The translations under genes and the position numbers were made by a program. Shown piece by piece: positions 8,565-17,238 of a DNA stretch of 64,000 bases. Within the stretch, counting starts at the first letter, position 1. Every line of letters begins with the position of its first letter. A model generated the notes under the pieces. The model saw only the letters and a program-made list of their open reading frames with translations, made no database searches and had not been told where the DNA came from. This stretch comes from an uncultured bacterium. Its GTDB lineage: Bacteria > Muiribacteriota > Ozemobacteria > Ozemobacterales > Ozemobacteraceae. The DNA is taken from NCBI GenBank assembly GCA_937949615.1, contig CALEDQ010000028.1:124001-188000 (forward strand), written 5' to 3'.

Positions 8565-9488
8565 TCACTGTTCTTTCGCAGTTGCCGCGCGGGCCGCTTT
8601 GCGGGCGCGGTTGAGCTGTAAAAATTTTGCTGTCCAGCTTAGCCCGATAAACGCAACGAGCAGTGAGAGGGTTATCGTCAGCGACCCGGTGCTCGCCGAT
8701 TTTGGCGGCAGCCAGTCAGACGGGTCAGGCTCGCCGGCTTCTTTGGCCCCTTTGAGATACATCACCCTCGGCAGCAGCATGCGGTTCTGAGCAGGTGTAA
8801 TTTCTTCGCCTTCGATGGTAAAGGCCAGCTTTATGCCGGTTGAAGCGATGACGGCCGCAGCCGAGGCATTGAAATCACCATAAGGGTAGGCATACCAGTC
8901 GACTACGCTGCGCACCCATGCCGACAACTCGACCCTGGCCTTTTCAATTTCGCCGGTCAGGTCGCCGCCTTCCTGCAGAATTTTCGTGACTTCATAATGG
9001 CGCTTGCCGTGCAGTGCAATGTGACAGCCAAAATTGTTCTGCAGATCGAGAAGCGTCGGTCGGTCAACATAGCCCGGAGTGCCGACCAGGTCGGTGATGA
9101 TGAACAATACCGACTTGATGCCGTAATCGCGATAAAGTTTTCTGATTGCTTCTGCTGAAGTTATCAGGCCATCGTCGAAACTGACGAGAAAGTGACGCCC
9201 GGAAAAGCCCTGATCTAACATTGCGGGCAGACTGGCCGGGGCAACCGGCGTGAATTCGTGCCGCCGGAACTGTCTGATAAAACCGTCGAACGGTTCGGGG
9301 TGAATTTCCCAGGGGTATGAAGGCTTTTCGGTTACCCCATGGAAAGTCAGAGCGACCAGCATCGGCCTTTTAATCTGGCCCCAGCCAAAGTAAAAGCCAA
9401 AAATTGCTGCCGCAAAAAGAGAAATGGCGACAATCGCCGAAAAAATCGTCTTTTTTAACAGTCCTTTGTAGTTGTTGTCGTTGCTCAT
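8565..9488 (-). CDS. Membrane-anchored polysaccharide deacetylase
   Basis: 307 residues. An N-terminal membrane anchor (about 13-33) is followed by a NodB-type carbohydrate esterase 4 domain. The metal and catalytic motifs are visible: SFDDG (first aspartate motif), HGKRH (H-x3-H metal ligands) and AYPYG. A second hydrophobic segment (about 270-292) near the C-terminus is followed by a basic tail. The enzyme probably removes N-acetyl groups from an extracytoplasmic glycan such as peptidoglycan or an exopolysaccharide; the substrate cannot be told from sequence. Its ATG overlaps the chelatase stop (ATGA), so it is the second gene of a two-gene operon. Confidence 0.85.
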   Translation of the reverse strand: MSNDNNYKGLLKKTIFSAIVAISLFAAAIFGFYFGWGQIKRPMLVALTFHGVTEKPSYPWEIHPEPFDGFIRQFRRHEFTPVAPASLPAMLDQGFSGRHFLVSFDDGLITSAEAIRKLYRDYGIKSVLFIITDLVGTPGYVDRPTLLDLQNNFGCHIALHGKRHYEVTKILQEGGDLTGEIEKARVELSAWVRSVVDWYAYPYGDFNASAAAVIASTGIKLAFTIEGEEITPAQNRMLLPRVMYLKGAKEAGEPDPSDWLPPKSASTGSLTITLSLLVAFIGLSWTAKFLQLNRARKAARAATAKEQ

Positions 9489-9853
9489 GGGGTATTGAGT
9501 TTTTTGCCGATCAGTTCAAGAAATTCAGGCATTTCTACCAGACAGTCGAGAATTTCAATTTCGACCCGTGGGTGTGCTTTTTTTATTGCATTTGCCGCCG
9601 CCGGAATATCTGTGCAGTTGTGGGTGCCGGGCAGAAGAAATAAGGGAATCAGGCGGATCTTATTGAAGCCTCTGGCAACCGTTTCTTCGAGGGCTGTTGC
9701 CAGTTCGGGTGCAACGCCCTTCAAAAAACAGATTGCAAAGCTGGTCATGCCGATGCGCTTTTTGAGGCGTTCTGCAAAGCTTAACGCTGCGGCATTGGCT
9801 TCGGGGCGCGCCGAACCGTGAAATATCAGTAAAGAAAAAGTTTCATTTTCCAT
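9485..9853 (-). CDS. Small CbiX/SirB-type chelatase
   Basis: 122 residues from ATG 9853. The sequence LLIFHGSARPEANAA gives the first metal-binding histidine, and PLFLLPGTHNCTDIP the second, which is the CbiX/SirB signature. The length fits the short CbiX-S type, which works as a homodimer inserting Co2+ or Fe2+ (possibly Ni2+) into sirohydrochlorin-like tetrapyrroles. An upstream extension to 9919 would overlap the divergent kinase gene and is rejected. There is no Shine-Dalgarno, and the promoter at 9860-9888 predicts transcription starting at or next to the ATG, so the mRNA may be leaderless. No other tetrapyrrole genes are in the window. Confidence 0.8.
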   Translation of the reverse strand: MENETFSLLIFHGSARPEANAAALSFAERLKKRIGMTSFAICFLKGVAPELATALEETVARGFNKIRLIPLFLLPGTHNCTDIPAAANAIKKAHPRVEIEILDCLVEMPEFLELIGKKLNTP

Positions 9854-9859
9854 GCGCAG

Positions 9860-9888
9860 ATGATACTTTAAATCAGTGCTGATGTAAA
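9860..9888 (-). promoter_or_regulatory. Promoter of the chelatase/deacetylase pair
   Basis: On the minus strand, TTTACA, 17 bases, TATCAT. The -10 ends 6 bases before the ATG at 9853, which puts the expected transcription start on or beside the A of the start codon. Confidence 0.55.
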
Positions 9889-9905
9889 TATGAACGGTAA
9901 ACGCA

Positions 9906-10853
9906 ATGATTCTGACCATTACTCCTAACCCTCTGCTCGATTATCAGCTGTTTAATGAACCAGGCAGGCTGACAGGCGGCACCCGCGTCGGCAGAATTCC
10001 TTTTACGGTCGGCGGCAAGGGTATCAATGTGGCGCGCATGCTCAAGACCCTGGGGCGGCCGGCTCTGGCTCTCACTTTTGCCGGCGGCAGCAATGGCGAA
10101 AAAATCAGAGCCGAACTCAACCAGCAGAGCATCAATGCCAGATATGTCGCGGTCTCGACTGAGACCCGCACCGGCGTTAACGTCTTCGACGGAAATTCCG
10201 GCCGGCACCGCTGGTGGATAGAAGACGGCGAAGAATTAAAAGAAAACGAAATTCTGGCCATGATCGATCTGGTGGCGGCCGAATCGAGTTCGGCCTCGTT
10301 TATTGCCATGTCAGGCACTATTCCCGGAAAAAGAAACAATGATTTTTATCGCCGCGTTCTCGAAACTCTGCGCGGCTTTAAAGGTGAGATATATCTCGAT
10401 GCCCGTTGCGACGCACTTCGCCAGGCGGTTACGGCCGGTGGCTTTTTTCTAAAGCACAATCGCGATGAAGCCAGGGAAACCTTTGCCCTTGATCCGTTCG
10501 CTGTCGATCAGAAGGCTGATTTTTATGGTCTTCTGAAACGGCATGGCATCTGGGGCGCCATGATTACCGATGGTCGTAACAATATTCTCCTGTGGGATGG
10601 TCGCGAAGAATATGAATTTATTCCGGCGCCTGCCGAAGAGGTCTCTGCGGTTGGCTGTGGCGACGCAACCCTTGCCGGTCTTGTTTACGGTCGAAGTCAG
10701 GGTATGAGTCTGCCGGAGGCAGCGGTAATCGGGCTGGCAGCCGGTGCTGCCGATGCCGAAAAAGCCGGGCCATGTGCCGCCTCTTATGAAGAAGTTTTTC
10801 AAAAAATCAACAGGATCACACTTTTAAAAAAAAGTGAATTATTTCAGGTATAA
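9906..10853 (+). CDS. PfkB-family sugar kinase, 1-phosphofructokinase-like
   Basis: 315 residues. The start MILTITPNPLLD and the glycine-rich signature GGKGINVAR (36-44) are typical of the FruK/LacC (1-phosphofructokinase, tagatose-6-phosphate kinase) branch of the ribokinase superfamily. The C-terminal ATP/anion-hole signature reads GCGDATLAG, with the catalytic base expected at Asp253; the family usually has GAGD, so the alanine-to-cysteine change is unusual. No PTS or other sugar gene is adjacent, so the substrate is open: fructose-1-phosphate is the most likely, and another sugar phosphate is possible. It is transcribed divergently from the chelatase gene. Confidence 0.8.
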   Translation: MILTITPNPLLDYQLFNEPGRLTGGTRVGRIPFTVGGKGINVARMLKTLGRPALALTFAGGSNGEKIRAELNQQSINARYVAVSTETRTGVNVFDGNSGRHRWWIEDGEELKENEILAMIDLVAAESSSASFIAMSGTIPGKRNNDFYRRVLETLRGFKGEIYLDARCDALRQAVTAGGFFLKHNRDEARETFALDPFAVDQKADFYGLLKRHGIWGAMITDGRNNILLWDGREEYEFIPAPAEEVSAVGCGDATLAGLVYGRSQGMSLPEAAVIGLAAGAADAEKAGPCAASYEEVFQKINRITLLKKSELFQV

Positions 10854-10854
10854 T
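10849..10854 (+). promoter_or_regulatory. Possible -10 element before the large lipoprotein gene
   Basis: A perfect TATAAT overlaps the stop codon of the sugar kinase gene, 43 bases before the ATG at 10898. The -35 region is A-rich and not recognisable, so this is a weak prediction. Confidence 0.35.
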
Positions 10855-10897
10855 TAACGTATAGCTTACAGAAGAAGTCTTGCCCGAGGGGGGTAAT

Positions 10898-13800
10898 ATG
10901 AATATTAAAAAGGTATTGGGTCTGTGTACGATCGTTTTTTGCACGGTCTTTTCGCCGTTAGACCTTCTGGCCTGTTCGGCCAAGGGGCCGGCCGACCCGG
11001 TTACCGGGCTTATTTCTTATCCACCCGGAACCGGCAACAGCGAAGGCCAGACGACAGTTCCTGCCGCCGGTCTTGAAGGAACACCTTTTGAGGGCGGCAA
11101 ATATTACAAGGGCTGGGCTGACAAAGCCATGAAACTTCTTGTTGTTCCGGCTGGTACAAAGCTGGCATTTGAGGGGGTTATCGAGAGCACGACGACTACC
11201 AGCACACCTCCCGGCTGGGAAGAAGGCGTAATCAAAGGAGTTGGCGGCACCACTGTCGCTGCGGCACCTCTGCCAACCTGGACAATCTCAGGCAACGGCC
11301 GTGGCGACTACCGCGACGGCACTTTCCCGCCGGCAGCTGTCGGTCTTAGATATGTCAATTTTGAAGCCCCCCCCAGCATTATCATCGCTCCCGATACCCC
11401 GAACGAAAAAGCAATCTGGAAGCTTACCTATGACCGTGAAACTGCAGTGAGGGTTCTTGTATCGGTCTGGAATGACCCGATTGCCCGCGCCACTTTCATG
11501 GAAAGCGGCACAGTTCCGGAAGATTTTGACATGGATGAAATTGCTGCGGCTGCAAAAGAACCGCAGGGTGATGATGGTGCAAAAAGTCTGAATGACTATG
11601 AGCTGAGTTCTACCGGGTCAGCCGGGGTTCAGGGGCTTAAAGACGGCCTCGATTCAACTCTTACTCAGCGTTCCGGCACCATTATGCAGACGGGCAGTGT
11701 AGTTACCCGAACCTTTAAAAATTCTGATGACGAAGATTTTACCGTCGATATGGCTGAAGAGGGCAGGGTTATTGTTAAAGCCGGTTATGTCGCCATGCAG
11801 GGCGCTGCTGACATGGATTTCTACCCGACTGGTCGCTATAACACCAAATACTATATCACTCCCCCCTCTTCTGATCAGTATGAAGTCGGAAAAGCCAGGC
11901 TTGCTCTGAATTTTACGACTCCAACTGCCCCGGATTACTGGATAGTCGATCTGCATTCGGGCCTCGAATCAGCACGCGACTGCGTCTGGTGCTGGATTGA
12001 AGTTGAGGCAGAACTGAAGCCCGAAGGAACGAAAATTGAAGATCAGTCAGATGTTAAGAATTTCTACACTGTGCGTGAAAAAAGCTACGCGGTTGGTGGG
12101 GTCTTTGTCAGAGGCCTTTACCAGAGCGGCACTTCCTCAGCCGGCCGCAATACCATGGTTTATGTCGTTGTTGCCGACACCCAGCCGCCCGCTCATTATC
12201 ACTGGGTTAGCTCATCCGCTTCAGGTGAGACCGGCAAAGCTCTCGAATCTACGATCAAGTTCAGAGTTTTTGATAATAATCCGGTGATTGGCGCTAACGG
12301 CAGTCACAACAATATCTACAATGTATTTGGCGATCTTGCTGATTTTGAATATGTCGAAGCTGGTAAACGTCCTGAAAACCAGGAAGACAACCCTGACGTT
12401 TTTACCAGATATCTTGAACCGGTAAAAGATGGCTTCAACGAAAAGAACTTGAGGCCGACGCTGCATTACAACGTCTGTGTTCCGGCTTATGCCGGCTTCA
12501 AGGTTGCGGGTGACGCGAAAAACTATGCAGGCCCATTGCCTCTTGTTGATGACAGACTGGTTCTGCCGCTGCAGAAATTTGTCTGGAAATCCGTAGCTCC
12601 CGACAAGATAACCGTTTCTGACTTTATGATCCACGACGTGAGCGGCGCGGAAGCGTCGACGCTTGGCGCTCTTGCCGATGAACCAAACTGGAAGGGCTAT
12701 TCTTCCTACCTGGTCACCGTAGCAGCCGATGGCATGGATGAGCCAATGGGTTTTGGCCTTGCCGACAATTCGGCGGCTTATACTCTTTCTATCTCGAATG
12801 ACCTCAAAGCCGCTGCTCCTATCACAAATAAGCTTTCAGAAGGCATTCCGGTCGACGACAGCAAGGTGCAGTTCTTTGGCTGGAGCAAAGCGCTCAAAAT
12901 GTTCGTTTCTGCATCTGACGGCGTTCTGGTTCGCAATTCATACCCCGACGGCGATATAAATTATGCCTGGAGTAACCGCAGTCCGAGCTTCACTGGCGAT
13001 GAATCAGTTGGAAAAGTTCTCGGAAACAAATTTTCCGGTGCTGAAATCGCATTCGCCGCCGCCGCAACTGACTTTCTCTGCACGGTAAAAGAGCCTGCCA
13101 ATGTCGACAGGTTTGCATTGAAACTCGAAGTCGACAAGGTCATCAAGGGTGGCTCTCTTGGTGGCTGCGCATTTCCCGCCATTTCGCCCGATGGCGATGG
13201 AGCAGCTATTTCCTCTCCTGATGGTGCCTGGGGCAGGTTTGCCTATGTTGCGTCACTCGCTGACAAAGGTCGCCCCAATATTGCGCTCGAAGTACTTAAC
13301 TCAAAGAATGAGAAAGCTGCAGTATTCGGTAATCTTTATGCCATGGGTGAAAGCGATAACCTGGCCAAGGCCATTGACGGTGCTGGAACTTCTAACTGGG
13401 CATATTCCGTTGACTCAAATACAGGTGACAAGACCTATTCTCCAGCATCTTCTTATTACGAAGGCACTGCCTGGGAATTCAAAGACGATATCGAAAACGA
13501 TCTGTACATGGCCATGAAAAACAGTATGGATGCCGGAACCTTCAAGCCCTGGCTGTTTGCCTTTCCCTCAAGCGACCAGACAAAACTCTGGAAAACCGGC
13601 TATTGGAACGGCGACGATGCCTTTAATGACAAGCGTCTGGCTTTCCAGCAGGGTTCGCGTGACCGTCTTGTATTCAGATACTGGGTGTATGACAACATCA
13701 ACCCGTTCAACCTTGCCGGCGGCGTTCCCAACGGGGTTAAGACCTATACTTCTGGCAGAGAACGTTTTAAGAGCGTCTCAGGCTTTGTAACTGCATTAGT

Positions 13801-14029
13801 CAGGCTGACTGACGTGCCTGGTTATCAGGGCGAAGTTGCTCTCGATAAAGTATGGTGGCCTGATTACATTTTCCATAATCCATCAGGTGGTTCTTCTGAA
13901 GAATGTTCGATCAGTCTCTATGCAGAAGACGAGAGAACCAATGCCAGAACTCTGAAGCTCTGGTTCAGGATCATTCCGCCGAGCCGTGAGCTGATCAGAA
14001 CGATCGAAGACCGCCGCAACCGCGACTGA
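10898..14029 (+). CDS. Large predicted lipoprotein, unknown function
   Basis: 1043 residues from ATG 10898, chosen because GAGGGGGG lies just upstream and the signal peptide begins there. The lipobox LLAC (23-26) predicts lipidation of Cys26. The rest is rich in Gly, Ser, Asp and aromatic residues with many short beta-like stretches and no recognised catalytic motif. Ig-like phrases occur, for example VADTQPPAHYHWV near residue 425 followed by IKFRVFDNNP. A large surface or periplasmic beta-sandwich protein (structural or adhesive) is the most that can be inferred. It is followed by a strong terminator and is apparently monocistronic, although the upstream kinase lies only 44 bases away. Confidence 0.7.
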   Translation: MNIKKVLGLCTIVFCTVFSPLDLLACSAKGPADPVTGLISYPPGTGNSEGQTTVPAAGLEGTPFEGGKYYKGWADKAMKLLVVPAGTKLAFEGVIESTTTTSTPPGWEEGVIKGVGGTTVAAAPLPTWTISGNGRGDYRDGTFPPAAVGLRYVNFEAPPSIIIAPDTPNEKAIWKLTYDRETAVRVLVSVWNDPIARATFMESGTVPEDFDMDEIAAAAKEPQGDDGAKSLNDYELSSTGSAGVQGLKDGLDSTLTQRSGTIMQTGSVVTRTFKNSDDEDFTVDMAEEGRVIVKAGYVAMQGAADMDFYPTGRYNTKYYITPPSSDQYEVGKARLALNFTTPTAPDYWIVDLHSGLESARDCVWCWIEVEAELKPEGTKIEDQSDVKNFYTVREKSYAVGGVFVRGLYQSGTSSAGRNTMVYVVVADTQPPAHYHWVSSSASGETGKALESTIKFRVFDNNPVIGANGSHNNIYNVFGDLADFEYVEAGKRPENQEDNPDVFTRYLEPVKDGFNEKNLRPTLHYNVCVPAYAGFKVAGDAKNYAGPLPLVDDRLVLPLQKFVWKSVAPDKITVSDFMIHDVSGAEASTLGALADEPNWKGYSSYLVTVAADGMDEPMGFGLADNSAAYTLSISNDLKAAAPITNKLSEGIPVDDSKVQFFGWSKALKMFVSASDGVLVRNSYPDGDINYAWSNRSPSFTGDESVGKVLGNKFSGAEIAFAAAATDFLCTVKEPANVDRFALKLEVDKVIKGGSLGGCAFPAISPDGDGAAISSPDGAWGRFAYVASLADKGRPNIALEVLNSKNEKAAVFGNLYAMGESDNLAKAIDGAGTSNWAYSVDSNTGDKTYSPASSYYEGTAWEFKDDIENDLYMAMKNSMDAGTFKPWLFAFPSSDQTKLWKTGYWNGDDAFNDKRLAFQQGSRDRLVFRYWVYDNINPFNLAGGVPNGVKTYTSGRERFKSVSGFVTALVRLTDVPGYQGEVALDKVWWPDYIFHNPSGGSSEECSISLYAEDERTNARTLKLWFRIIPPSRELIRTIEDRRNRD

Positions 14030-14050
14030 CCTGATTGCCGGTTAAAACAA

Positions 14051-14093
14051 CGGGGCTGTCTCACAATCTTGTGAAACAGCCCCGCTTTTCTTC
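14051..14093 (+). terminator. Rho-independent terminator
   Basis: CGGGGCTGT pairs with ACAGCCCCG (14051-14059 with 14076-14084), extended by an inner CACAA/TTGTG pairing, then CTTTTCTTC. It ends the lipoprotein gene. The TTGTTTT on the other strand suggests it may also serve the convergent cassette A. Confidence 0.85.
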
Positions 14094-14153
14094 TCCGTAA
14101 AATTTTAAAAACAGCTGCAGGTTCAACCTGGCAACACCCGAGCCTTCGGTGTT

Positions 14154-15335
14154 TTACTGTTTCTGCTGAAAATGTTCGAAGACTTCTTTGGCCCGCTGTT
14201 CGACGCTTGGGTTCATCTGCAGAATTTTGCGCTTCGCATCGGCGGCGGCCATGGTGCCAGGGAACTTTTCCATTATGTCACGATAAGTCGAAATCGCTTC
14301 TTTCTCAAAACCCTTGCGTGAGGCATAGAGATCGGCCAGGCTCTGATAATACTGCGGATCGGTGGTGCCTTCATTTATGGCACGGCCAAGCAGGCCGATT
14401 GCTTTTAACGGCCGGCGCTCGGCGAGACTCATTGCTTCACTGTAAAGCTGCGCTGAATCCATGCCGGCATATTCGTCGACTTTCGGGGTCTGAACATAAA
14501 CCGGTTTTTCTTCGCCGCTTTTCTGGTCAGCAGCTTTGGCAGTCTCAGGGCTGGCGGCTTCGGCAGGCTTTTCTTCCGGCTTTTTTTCTGCCTGTTTTAC
14601 CGGCGGCTTCGCCGGGGTTTTTACGGGCGTTTTCATCGAGCGCAGCTGCTCTTCGAACTGATTTATTTCTTCGAGCTGTTGTTTTGCCTTTGCAACTTCG
14701 CTGCCCTCAGGAAATCTGGTCACATAATCTGTCAGTTCACGGCGAGCATCGGCGTAATTGCCGGCAAAAAACGAGTAAAAGCCGAGATAACATGTTTTTT
14801 CTTCGGTGGTAAAAAGGTTTTCCGGGTTCGAAAAGAATTTCAGACCGAGGTCGATCATTTTCTGTTCGCTGCCGATCAGGCTGCGATCGAGGTAAACCGC
14901 CTTGACGAACTCGACGAGGCCCTTTTTGGTATTACCCGAATCGACAAAATATCTGGCGCGGGTAAGCGTTTCGTTGGCTTCGGAGGTGGCACCTGCCGGT
15001 GTTGCAGTGCCTTTGAGAAGGTTTTCCAGGCGGGCGATTCTTTCTTTCAGCCCTTCTGAATCTGCTTTCAGTTTTCTGGCTTCATAGAAAGCCTCGAGTG
15101 CTTCCTGGTATTTGCCGTCTGCTTCATAGATGTAGCCCATTGCCAGCCAGAGGCGGTGCGATTCTTTTTCTTGTTTGAGGCTCTCGGAAACCAGCTGTCT
15201 CGCTTCCTGATATTTTCTTTCGCGCATCAGTTCACTGGTTTTTTTCAATATCTCCGAAACCATTTTGCTTTCAGCGGCATTGAGCGCGGAACCGGAAGTC
15301 AGAAACAGCACAGCGGCAAGGGCAATCCTTCTCAT
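14154..15335 (-). CDS. Secreted TPR protein (cassette A, last gene)
   Basis: 393 residues. A signal peptide (1-20) is followed by TPR repeats (about 25-110 and 120-215), a Lys/Pro/Ala-rich low-complexity linker (about 235-290, PVKTPAKPPVKQAEKKPEEK), and further helical repeats to the C-terminus, where PNP-like spacing (TDPQYYQSLADLYASRKG) is TPR-like. It is probably a periplasmic scaffold. It is the last gene of the minus-strand operon that carries three pseudopilin-like proteins, 11 bases after the PilX-like gene, so a role in assembling or anchoring the pseudopilin structure is inferred. No enzyme motif was seen. Confidence 0.78.
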   Translation of the reverse strand: MRRIALAAVLFLTSGSALNAAESKMVSEILKKTSELMRERKYQEARQLVSESLKQEKESHRLWLAMGYIYEADGKYQEALEAFYEARKLKADSEGLKERIARLENLLKGTATPAGATSEANETLTRARYFVDSGNTKKGLVEFVKAVYLDRSLIGSEQKMIDLGLKFFSNPENLFTTEEKTCYLGFYSFFAGNYADARRELTDYVTRFPEGSEVAKAKQQLEEINQFEEQLRSMKTPVKTPAKPPVKQAEKKPEEKPAEAASPETAKAADQKSGEEKPVYVQTPKVDEYAGMDSAQLYSEAMSLAERRPLKAIGLLGRAINEGTTDPQYYQSLADLYASRKGFEKEAISTYRDIMEKFPGTMAAADAKRKILQMNPSVEQRAKEVFEHFQQKQ

Positions 15336-15346
15336 AACGTCTCCAG

Positions 15347-15943
15347 TTATTGAATTCTTCGTTGCAGTTCTATAGACTTGGTAACCTTTTCGCGGCGCCC
15401 GGTCTTGCTGGTTCGCGGGTCATACGATGTGCCGAGGGCGGTGACCTTCGCGACCTGTCTGACCGAACCGTCGGTGGCAGAGGTGTAATAAGTAGAAACT
15501 TCGAGCTCGGTTACTTCATAACCCCAGACGAATTCATCATCATTGGGCATAGCGAATTCTGCGCCCCCGTCGTTGAGAATGCCGACCGGAAGCTGACCTG
15601 AATTAAGATCGGTCATGAAAATATTGCGGGCTTTGAGGGTTTTTGTGGCACCTGTAAGGTTTGAGGCAACCAGGTTGTCGCCATAGGGATTGAAAAAAGG
15701 GCAGATGCCTCTGACCAGACTGCCGGCATCGTAAGCTTCGCGGTGCAGAAGACGGATTTTCAACAGGGCCTGCTGAACTCCTCCCATTGCCATGTAATAC
15801 GCCTGTCTCTGATTGAGGGTCGAAAGACCCTGGCGTCGTGTTTCAGTTCTGGTGAAAGCCATTGAGAAGAAATAGACTGAAACGACAAACACGAACATCA
15901 GAACCAGCGGAATCGCAATACCACGTCGGTGCTGTCTGTTCAT
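15347..15943 (-). CDS. PilX/GspK-like minor pilin-type protein (cassette A)
   Basis: 198 residues. A short basic N-terminus (NRQHRRG) precedes a hydrophobic helix (about 8-28, IAIPLVLMFVFVVSVYFFSM) and the phrase RQAYYMAMGGVQQAL, which is typical of PilX/GspK-type minor pilins. The canonical Phe/Glu5 prepilin cleavage context is not obvious, as is usual in this subgroup. It overlaps the preceding PilV-like gene by 4 bases. It probably belongs to the tip or priming complex of a type IV pilus-like or type II secretion-like filament. Confidence 0.72.
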   Translation of the reverse strand: MNRQHRRGIAIPLVLMFVFVVSVYFFSMAFTRTETRRQGLSTLNQRQAYYMAMGGVQQALLKIRLLHREAYDAGSLVRGICPFFNPYGDNLVASNLTGATKTLKARNIFMTDLNSGQLPVGILNDGGAEFAMPNDDEFVWGYEVTELEVSTYYTSATDGSVRQVAKVTALGTSYDPRTSKTGRREKVTKSIELQRRIQ

Positions 15944-16503
15944 AGACGGGCCTTTCTCGATATCAGAATTATCGGGTTCTTCATGAATTCTGTATCTGCA
16001 GTCCCTTTGGGTTTCCAGTCGACAATCAGTTTGACATCCATCAGATCGAAATTGTTCTGTGAGGCATCGATGCCGAGCCGGTCGACCGTCTCTTTGTCGA
16101 TGGTGGCCAGATCTCGGGTTTCGCTGAGAATGTCTGCTTCGAGCTGCCCGAGAGCGGTTTTTTCAACGCCGTCCGCGCAGGTGGGGTGGTATCTGATAAC
16201 CGGCTTGATGATTGCCGGCCAGGCAACCGGTTTGACCAGAATCTGATAACGAATGTCGGTGTGCCCGCGTTCAACGATCTGCCAGGCAGGGCTGGCGATG
16301 GCACCGGGGTCGTAGTCCATTTTCATCAGGATGTTATCCATCATGTCGCAGGCGAACTGCAGGGCTTCGGCTTCGCTGCGGTCTGATTTGGTGCCGCTGC
16401 TTACCCCACTGAGCATTCTGACGATCGGCAATATCGCCATGCCCATAATCAGAACACCGACCATGATTTCGACGAAGGTCACGCCGGTTGCGCGCTTTTT
16501 CAT
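15940..16503 (-). CDS. PilV/GspI-like prepilin (cassette A)
   Basis: 187 residues. The type III signal KKRATG^VTFVEIMVGVLIMGMA has the conserved glycine before the cleavage point and Glu5 of the mature protein, followed by a hydrophobic helix. The remaining ~150 residues form the soluble head. It lies between a PilW-like and a PilX-like gene with 4-base overlaps on both sides, so the three are translated together. It needs the prepilin peptidase PilD, which is not in this window. Confidence 0.8.
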   Translation of the reverse strand: MKKRATGVTFVEIMVGVLIMGMAILPIVRMLSGVSSGTKSDRSEAEALQFACDMMDNILMKMDYDPGAIASPAWQIVERGHTDIRYQILVKPVAWPAIIKPVIRYHPTCADGVEKTALGQLEADILSETRDLATIDKETVDRLGIDASQNNFDLMDVKLIVDWKPKGTADTEFMKNPIILISRKARL

Positions 16504-17219
16504 GGGTGGCCTCCACGCTTTGTCGGCACCTCGAAGGTCGCTTCAAGGGATTCTGTAACCGTCGAGTTCGGATATCTCGGATGTTTTGAGGTCAGCGAAA
16601 TGGTAAGAATATTGCGGTTTTTGACTGACAGGTCGTTCAGATCGGCCACTTCTTTTGAAGAAATGGCAATTTTACTGATGTTTTCGGCAATGACCTGCTC
16701 AACTGCACCGATTTTATCTGGGAAATCGGCCGGCTGTGCTTCTACTGTGCGGCGATATCTGAGCTTGCCTCCTTCGAGAAACAGTGCGCCTGAAAGAATC
16801 TCGGGGCCAATGTCGGCTTCGCCTGGCAGACCCTGTTTTCCGGGGCGGCACATGTAAAAATGCACCAGTTTGCGGTTGGTGGCGACATCTTCGGTTTCGA
16901 ATGGAATGGTGTCTGGCAGATAAAGAAACTGTTCACGGTCGCCATTGCCGGTATCGAATGTTTGTGAGCCCTTCTGGGTGACGACTTCGGGTTTGGTGGC
17001 GCGCGAAAGCTCATTGCGCAGCAGGGTCAGACCGTTGCGGAGCTGCTTGGTGGTCGTGGCGGCCCAGTGTCCGACTTCCTGGGTGCGGGTGAATGACGAA
17101 AAGAGCCGATAACTGACAAAAAACAGCATGGCAAGAATCGAAGCACCCATCATGATTTCGATGAGGGTAACACCCGATCGCCTGCCCGCAGATGGTCTGA
17201 ATCCTTTAAGGAACGCCAT
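16500..17219 (-). CDS. PilW/GspJ-like prepilin (cassette A)
   Basis: 239 residues. The prepilin motif RRSG^VTLIEIMMGASILAML has glycine before the cleavage point and Glu5. The leader of about 15 residues is long. The head domain contains TKQLRNGLTLLRNELSRA, a helix typical of PilW/GspJ-type minor pseudopilins. It is the second gene of the cassette, 19 bases after the TPR gene. It is inferred to work with the PilV- and PilX-like products as a minor-pilin complex. Confidence 0.8.
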   Translation of the reverse strand: MAFLKGFRPSAGRRSGVTLIEIMMGASILAMLFFVSYRLFSSFTRTQEVGHWAATTTKQLRNGLTLLRNELSRATKPEVVTQKGSQTFDTGNGDREQFLYLPDTIPFETEDVATNRKLVHFYMCRPGKQGLPGEADIGPEILSGALFLEGGKLRYRRTVEAQPADFPDKIGAVEQVIAENISKIAISSKEVADLNDLSVKNRNILTISLTSKHPRYPNSTVTESLEATFEVPTKRGGHP

Positions 17220-17238
17220 AACAAACCTCGTGTAAAGA

